Below, one piece after another: positions 57,735 to 64,000 of a stretch of DNA of 64,000 nucleotides. A program made the position numbers and the translations under genes. How positions within the stretch are numbered: the stretch's first letter is position 1; each line of letters begins with the position of its first letter. The notes under the pieces were generated by a model. It saw only the letters and a program-made list of their open reading frames with translations. It ran no database searches and was not told the origin of the DNA. Source of the stretch: Mesaphorura yosii (taxonomy: Eukaryota > Arthropoda > Collembola > Poduromorpha > Tullbergiidae); the NCBI GenBank assembly GCA_009869945.1, contig WIXG01000011.1, forward strand, positions 496,001 to 560,000. Reading direction: 5' to 3'.

Positions 57735-59517
57735 TTAGATGTCTATTATAATCTTTCCGGCTAATTCAGGTGCGTGACAGGTATGCTTTCGGTCAAATCC
57801 AGCGAATCCTTTGCTTTCGAGTAACGTAAATGACTCGATGATATTACTTGCGATGATGCTTGGAGATTGTTGGGATTCTTCGTTGTATCTGAGTATCTGG
57901 TGGTACTTATCTGACAGCAATCCCTGTGACTGCTGAGGAGCCACTGAATTAGACGGGTAGAATGTACACATTGTTGGCACAAAGATCGGGACACTGGAAA
58001 TAAAGAAATTCGCATTTCAGGTAGAGCGAAACTGAAGCACGGTCGATTGATTAGAGTACCTGTCCATATTGTACGACTGCTCCGTTTTGTTCAACTGATT
58101 GGAAAATATTCGCGAGGCGCTGATGATACTGTTCGTTAGCCAGTACACCATGACATTGTCCAACACATCGTCAACGTTCACAGCTTGGTCATTGTATTTT
58201 GCAGAATTCATTTCCAAAATGTAGGAGAGGAGCCCAGTCGGTGAATTCGCTAGTGCGACGCCTGAAATTGGGAATCCGGTCGGTTAACATTGGTTAAAGG
58301 GGTTCAGGTGTATGATTTGATGTCTTACTGATGGTTTCTGGTCTCGCGAATTGTGCAGCAGTTGAACCCGTCGATTCCAAATAAAATCCCGTGGCTCGAA
58401 GACTTTCATCTGACGACATTACAAAGTATGAAAGTGCTGCTCCGAGTAAATGCTTGACCAACGTCTTGGGATGCTTAGATTGGCACTGATGCAAGTGGAT
58501 TCCAATGACACTGCAGCAAGCAAGGAATGCACGCCAAAATGTAGACTTGTATTAGAGAAATACTCGTGGGCGCATAAATGCGTACTGGCGCAGTGCTGAG
58601 AACTTACTTTACTGGGTACAACGTGGCCATTGTGGTGGCAATAATCGAGCCGTAATCGTTTGATCCGTGAACATAAAAGCTTTCATGTCCCAAACGCTGC
58701 ATGAGTTTCAAGAGAATGTTTGACATTGCGGCGCAGCCGAGCCCTGGCTTGCTGGCTCCTTCCGAGTATCCAAAACCGGGCAGCGATGGAATAACAAGCT
58801 ACATGCAGAATCGGAATTGATTCTCAGTACAGATTTGATTTGACAATGCAACGGCACAAGTCGCCAAGTCATGCCACGTACCTCGAATGAGAAGTCGAGC
58901 TTCTCGGACTCCATCAGCAAAGGAATGAGTGCTTGGAACTCCGTGAAGCTGTTTGGCCATCCGTGAACTAGGAGCAAAGGTCTTGGATTCTTCCCCGTCA
59001 CATTCCTTTCGGTCCCAGGCGGAAATACATCACTCGCCTTAATTCTTTGGAAGTGCATTTGTAGCCCATTGATTGTAGTCACAAAGTGAGGGTACTTATT
59101 CAGTAGCTTGACTCGGTAAGCCCATTTATAATTGTCTCGCCAGTAACTGGCGATATTTTGCACAAAATTTGTGTCTACCACAACTTCGTTTTCAGTGATG
59201 CTGGCTTTTGTTGCCGCTGCTTTCGGGAATCGGTTGAATTTCAATTCTTCTGCCAACTTCGCCTGCAGTTGACTCAGTGCCGTTTTGTCGTCAACGCTAA
59301 TCTTGAACGGACGAATACTGGCGTCATTTATACTGGCTTGAATGGTCGCTGGATCGCTCGCAGTGCCCCAGTACGTGTCAGGCACTTCCGGTAGGCTTCC
59401 ATCGCTCAGCGAGGTGTACACTACGTATGCTGTGTACAGGGCGATGAGGGATAAGACTAGGTTGGAGTTTTTACTTCTGGATTTCGGTGCGTTGACGGGA
59501 GGTTTTGATTCGGCCAT
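57735..59517 (-). CDS. Divergent epoxide hydrolase paralog, probable pseudo-enzyme
   Basis: Five exons 58882..59517, 58608..58798, 58329..58510, 58060..58261 and 57735..57993, with junctions matching hydrolase copies 1, 2 and 4, give 489 residues. The N-terminus is hydrophilic before an anchor (LVLSLIALYTAYVVYTSL). The EHN domain is recognisable (IRPFKISVDDK, LNKYPHFVTTINGLQMHFQR). The oxyanion motif HGWPNSFTEFQ and an Asp in GSNDYGS (about 260) stand where GGDWG is expected. The lid motif GYxHIQATKPDT has become STGSTAAQFARPETIS (Tyr lost, about 325). The acid Glu motif is PSNSVAPQ, and the segment with GGHF is gone (ESQQSPSIIASN, about 443-452). Yet the frame is open and splice sites are good. 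It may have become a binding or scavenger protein. It lies 17 kb from the main array. Confidence 0.88.
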
Positions 59518-60394
59518 TTTGTACGACGCTCGTCTACAAATCACAAACCCCCTGACTCTTTTGACGCGAGTTACGTATGCAGCACAGGAAACTAGAAAGT
59601 TTCGATTCGACGTGTGACACGTCCGACGAAGAGCTACGTACGTGTCTTGTTAATGAAACGAATCGCTTAATGTGCCTCCACGGGAAGGAAGTCTTCATAT
59701 CATATACCCAGTCATTTCAATAATGCATTGCAGGGAGGCAACTTATAAAGACACAAACTTTGCGCTTGCGACCTCCATTCGTAGTAGTCACCAAGCAAAC
59801 TGCATCATCAGCATTTGCGAATTTATATGATTGAATTGTTGCCTGTTGCATTGTTGCACCTCTGCTGGGTTGATTTTGATTTTTTCGTTCACTGACCGTC
59901 TTTTGCGTTTAACCCACCAACCAACTGACGATGCGGATGACCAACTCAAAAAACTTGTTTTCAAACAAGATCTTTGCGTCGCATTCACGATGGTGAGGTG
60001 TCCGGCAATGTATTATACGTCGCGTTACACCAACTGTAAATGCAAACATTCATAAGAATATCGCACGTGCACTGATTATGCCTCAGCCTCGTTACTTTAA
60101 CTTAAATGGCTTGCATAATCTACGTGCCAAGCAACTGATCGAGCATGAATTTCTCCCCAATTACGCCTGAGCCATTTTCGTCATTATCACAACGAATGCG
60201 AAAGCTGACAAATAAAAGATAAACTCAATACAAAATTGAAGAGTTGTGACGTCATGATTTAACAATCGATTGTTGTCGATTTGTACAACAGTTGGAATGA
60301 TTAAATCAGAGTATCAGAATATTTATTTTTTGCTAAAAAATTACTGACAATTTCTATACAATCATAATGAAATTAGAAGCAGCATTCCCATAAT
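59518..60394. other. Intergenic, no gene seen
   Basis: Promoter side of the divergent hydrolase and 3' flank of MCTS1. No coding frame supported. Confidence 0.45.
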
Positions 60395-61403
60395 TTATTT
60401 GATTGGTTTCATGTTCCATAAGCCGTCATTCAGATAGTGGACAATTTCAACACCAATGCCGCGATTCACTTTAATTCTGCAAATCATCGCAAAGTAAAGA
60501 CATTGGTATCTTCTTCCTCAGCTCCGTTCCATGACACACATAGCATGACTAGGACTATAGATTTCTTAAAATCAATTAGCTTACATTTCTTCACTGGAGA
60601 GAGTAGTAATTCCGACGGCCATAGCATGAACTTTTCCTTCAGCCATGATAGCCTGAGAAAACATGAGACGAGTGGCATTAATTAAATATGAAGCACAAGA
60701 TAGAGATACAGCCGTTGAAAGATTCACTTACCACGATGGTATTTTTGGGAACTTCTGCTACCCTTCCGCCTTTTGACGTCATTCCTGGGCACATGACATT
60801 TGCACCACCTAAAACAAACTTTATCGCTCCTTTGTCGACTTGATTCTGAGCTAATAAGAATGGATCTGCGGAATTGCGAAATTAAGCATCGTAGACCTTC
60901 ACAGCGAAATCTTCAACAACCAGCAATGCAAAACTTACACTGATGTAGCAGCCTTAACGTTGGGAACCAGCAGCCTTCCCGCTGCTTGAAAAATAACTGA
61001 TCGCCATTACTGGACACAAGGATTTCTATATGGTCATGGCTGAAAATCAAAGAATCATAACGTGTAGGAGCAGTATTGGATAGCAAGATTACACATTTAT
61101 ACGAGGTCGATTTTGTGAATGGTCCTACTTTCAGTTCCTTACCATTTAACTAGCCTGAAATTTTCTTTCTTTGGCAGTATCACATCGATGTGAGGCGTTA
61201 TGTCTGGATATAACTGTGTCAGATTAACCTTGATTCCCTTCTGAACGGACGATTTCAGTTGCTGCGTACCGGATACGCTAGTGTCGTCGAATCTATAATA
61301 ATTTGCACCGAAGTAATAAATCAATTAATTGCTTTATTGCTACGCTACATCCTAATGCAACCATCACGCATGTAGGATTTTATTCCACTTACTTTTTAAA
61401 CAT
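60395..61403 (-). CDS. MCTS1: MCTS1, translation re-initiation factor
   Basis: Six exons on the minus strand: 61393..61403, 61143..61292, 60939..61039, 60732..60865, 60585..60652 and 60395..60476. They give 181 residues, exactly the family length. MCTS1 pairs with DENR to recycle 40S subunits and re-initiate after short upstream frames. The sequence starts [19 protein letters not shown] and continues with [21 protein letters not shown] and the PUA domain (about 90-170). In that domain I see [54 protein letters not shown] and the ending [15 protein letters not shown]. All splice phases close. No unusual residue is noted. Confidence 0.95.
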
Positions 61404-63483
61404 GTTAACGCCCGGATGACCGATGAAATACAGACTACAGACGTTCACCAATTTGTTAACTGAGGACTTAGGGCTGATTTTGGCAATTACTTACACTTTT
61501 TAATTTTCTTCTAATCAAATTAACTTCGACTCCACAAGAATTAACCCAATTCGCCGGTTCTTTCGCTTATGTATTCGTGATTCACGTATGTGAGTGAAGT
61601 GAAGTAAATAACTTCCAGCTTTTAATTCCCTCACGATGCGATGACTCTTTCAAGCAAACCGCGTGCGCTTGCCACCAGTCAAAGCTATGCAAAAACAAAG
61701 TGATTAGAAATACTTAAAAACAGTTCTGGACAAGTGGAAGGCATGAAGTCAAATTGAAATGACATGCATTAGGCACTAAATTACACCCTTGTGCAAAATT
61801 CAAGTGAACAAATTCAACGGCGTAAAACGTAAGTTATAGTAATATAGAGGCTGCTGACTCGGATTTAAATTACAAGCCAGCCTTCAGCACAGTTGTGCCA
61901 ATCCGCTGAACATGAACAATGAAAATCGAGCACAATCTTTAAGAGGTGATCATTTTATTCAAGAACCATTCAACACAACAATTCAATTAACTAACTCATA
62001 AATAGCAAAGCGAGCATATAACTCTGATTTAGTTATAAATTAGCAATAATGCTTAAAAATATAGCCCAAACACATAAAAAGCAACCCAAATGCTATCCAT
62101 TAGACTTAAACTAAAACTTCAGATCATGCGGATGATGGCAATGACCAAATCATTAATACAACAAAATAAGCAAACATGGAAAACATTAACACAAAGTACG
62201 CGATTACGATTTCGACGAATGGAAATGAATTCTATTGCATAATTAACGCAAACGCAGGAATCTGTAATTAACACTAAACATGGAACCTCCCTTGCTAAAA
62301 TACCTTTACCCTATTCAAAATTCTTGAATTTGGTTAGCATTAACATTTCATACTACGCTATGCAAGCCTATGGCCTATGTAGTAGTAATTTGGAGAATTT
62401 GGTTAGTAAAATATGGTGTGATCGATCAGAAGGTCGCAAAATATCAATATCAATTCGTACGGCACGCACGCAGGTAGCGTTCACTCAGGACGAGGACAGG
62501 CTCTTACAAATATAGCATTGCTCTTTTAGTAAATCACAGGTGATTTCCTCTTAATTTTTAAGGAAGAGAAACTAAAAGGGTAGAAAAGGTTCCAATTGTT
62601 ACACTCACAAGAAGAGTGAAAGCAAATCTTCACACGGTAGGACACAAATCTAATTTCACGTTGACAAGACAATTTGCACAATCTATTTCATGAAATAGGA
62701 TTGACGCTTAGGACGCAGACACAGACTTAGGTATCAGGTTGCAGCAGTAAATTTTAGTATAATGAATTTCCTTAATTTTAGAGTAGTGAACAGGATATGC
62801 AGTTCATTTTCACAATTGTTGCAATGAATTTATCGATACATTTCTAATTCTTCAATGAAAACCTCAAATTCAACTAAACAGAGCAAGTGCTACAAATACG
62901 GCTAGCCTAAAACAGTAAATTCAATTTTAGGCTTGCATAGAACGACATTGCGAAACCATCAAAATTCACCAAAACGCAAACGCGACACTCTCCAAAACTT
63001 AAATCGAAACAAGTAGGAGACGCTCTGTCCTAATTTCTTAAATACCACGAAATAGTACTGCCATATTTTAAAGGCTAGCTTTAAAAGTAATTTCTTAGTA
63101 ATTTTCTCTTCCTATCAAGTAGATAATATATTTCTAAACTCTAAGCACGCAACCCAGTAACGCAATGCAAGTTCTCTAGAGACCCTAGGCATTAGTACAT
63201 TACAATATAGTTTTGGTAGATTGAATCAAGGACAATTTGTATGCCTCACTTATAATATTTCTGGTAAAATTATTTTTAAACGAAATTAGTTTCTCCAACA
63301 TTTTTATCCTGAATTATAATTTTCACTCTCAAATTTCTTCCGAATTATGTCGTGCTGATTTTTGTCTGCTCATGGAAATGACGTTTAAGTTCAGATTCGA
63401 TGTGCCCGCGGTAGAGTAAAGAGTTCTTGATGTTATTATTTCTTCGTTTGAGAGGAGCTGATGGTCTTTGCAGTGGAAATAAT
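61404..63483. other. Long AT-rich 3' flank of the terminal gene
   Basis: About 2.1 kb without coding frames. The part from 63483 down to about 61950 is best read as a long 3' untranslated region of the terminal gene; a minus-strand AATAAA lies near 61953. The remainder is the MCTS1 promoter side. Confidence 0.4.
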
Positions 63484-63642
63484 TTAGGACAGTGGAGACT
63501 TGTTGTTGTCCTCATTTGTTGGAGTAGTTGGGGCCGGTGGACCGTTAGGGTTCGGAGTACCATCTGGATTGTTGGCTGTCGCCTCACGTAGTGCTTCATC
63601 AAAACTTTGCACCGAGCCAGAACGGCTTCCTCCCATCTTGGT
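63484..63642 (-). CDS. Terminal exon of an unrecognised gene
   Basis: The last coding exon of a gene entering from the right. An acceptor (CTCGTTCCACAG) precedes 63642, and the frame reads TKMGGSRSGSVQSFDEALRE, then a Pro/Asn/Thr-rich tail ending EDNNKSPLS and a stop at 63484. It is hydrophilic and likely a cytoplasmic, phosphorylatable tail. I do not recognise the family. The rest of the gene is outside the window, beyond an intron that covers 63643 to the edge. Confidence 0.55.
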   Translation of the reverse strand, partial: TKMGGSRSGSVQSFDEALREATANNPDGTPNPNGPPAPTTPTNEDNNKSPLS

Positions 63643-64000
63643 CTGTGGAACGAGACAGAAAAAAGAGTAAATATAAAGTTAGGCGAAATCAAATTAAATT
63701 AAGGGAGAGTATACGAAAAAGAAGAAGTAGAAGCCAGCCGGGCGCCGGGTTTCATGGCGGTGAATAAATAATGCAATCCAATATAGATGAAGCTACAGCT
63801 TCTCATTTCTATTGGCGAATAGACGTCATTCGTTCACGCATTCATTCAACTACGAACGACGCTTGCTGGCTTCTTGATTTCTTCCCTTCCATTTAACAAT
63901 GCACGTTACACGTCGTCTCAAATTGAGTACTAAAGTATTCCATTTTAACTCATTTGTTCCTTATGACTTAACTTTCTTTATTAAAGGCGTCTGCAAATAG
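63643..64000 (-). other. Intron of the terminal gene
   Basis: Sequence upstream of the terminal exon to the window edge. I find no further exon in it. Confidence 0.4.

Noticed and set aside
1-64000. Transposons, CRISPR arrays, rRNA and viral insertions
   Set aside because: Looked for reverse transcriptase or transposase motifs, terminal repeats and regularly spaced repeats on both strands by eye; none seen.

Overview
The window looks like nuclear DNA from an arthropod. A springtail (Collembola) or a close relative is my best guess. Genes are split by mostly short GT-AG introns. They include an arthropod-type troponin C, a tandem array of juvenile-hormone-type epoxide hydrolases, a family of seven-transmembrane chemoreceptor-like genes, and single-copy eukaryotic genes (BUD13, SKP1, MCTS1). 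Three Pmp3/UPF0057 proteolipid genes argue against most winged insects. The assignment to Collembola is inference; no rRNA or mitochondrial marker is present. Exon coordinates come from reading splice sites by eye and checking that phases add up.

Layout. 1-1576 (minus): 5' half of a gliotactin/neuroligin-like carboxylesterase-domain adhesion protein that runs off the left edge. 4275-5061 (plus): small four-transmembrane orphan. 5985-7319 (minus): troponin C. 9323-10851 (plus): AKNA-like coiled-coil protein. 10852-14622: gene-free, with a pre-miRNA-like hairpin near 13.47 kb. 14623-16567 (plus): delta-9 acyl-CoA desaturase. 16905-18128 (minus): F-box/LRR-like gene with a broken frame. 18859-20300 (plus): BUD13. 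21143-23183 (plus): seven-finger C2H2 protein. 23893-25663 (minus): retinol-dehydrogenase-like SDR. 26545-27298 (plus): SKP1.

27.6-40.1 kb holds four intact epoxide hydrolase genes (three minus, one plus) and a recently made, internally deleted pseudogene. A receptor gene sits inside the array. 41.0-53.7 kb holds five more intact receptor genes of the same family plus two broken copies. 54.2-56.7 kb holds three Pmp3-like genes on the minus strand. A tRNA-Val(CAC) follows at 57.4 kb. A fifth, divergent epoxide hydrolase paralog (57735-59517, minus) keeps the nucleophile but has lost the other catalytic residues. MCTS1 (60395-61403, minus) and the last exon of an unrecognised gene (63484-63642, minus) close the window.

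How the genes work together. The hydrolases are predicted ER-anchored enzymes that open epoxides of juvenile hormone or of dietary and xenobiotic compounds. Together with the SDR and the desaturase they give the region a lipid/terpenoid flavour, though nothing shows co-regulation. SKP1 is the adaptor that binds F-box proteins in SCF ubiquitin ligases. The receptor and hydrolase arrays are the evolving part of the window: tandem duplication, pseudogene formation, intron loss and loss of catalytic residues are all visible. The strongest candidates for something undescribed are the apparent pseudo-enzyme, the Pmp3 triplet, the troponin C with one canonical calcium loop, and the hairpin.
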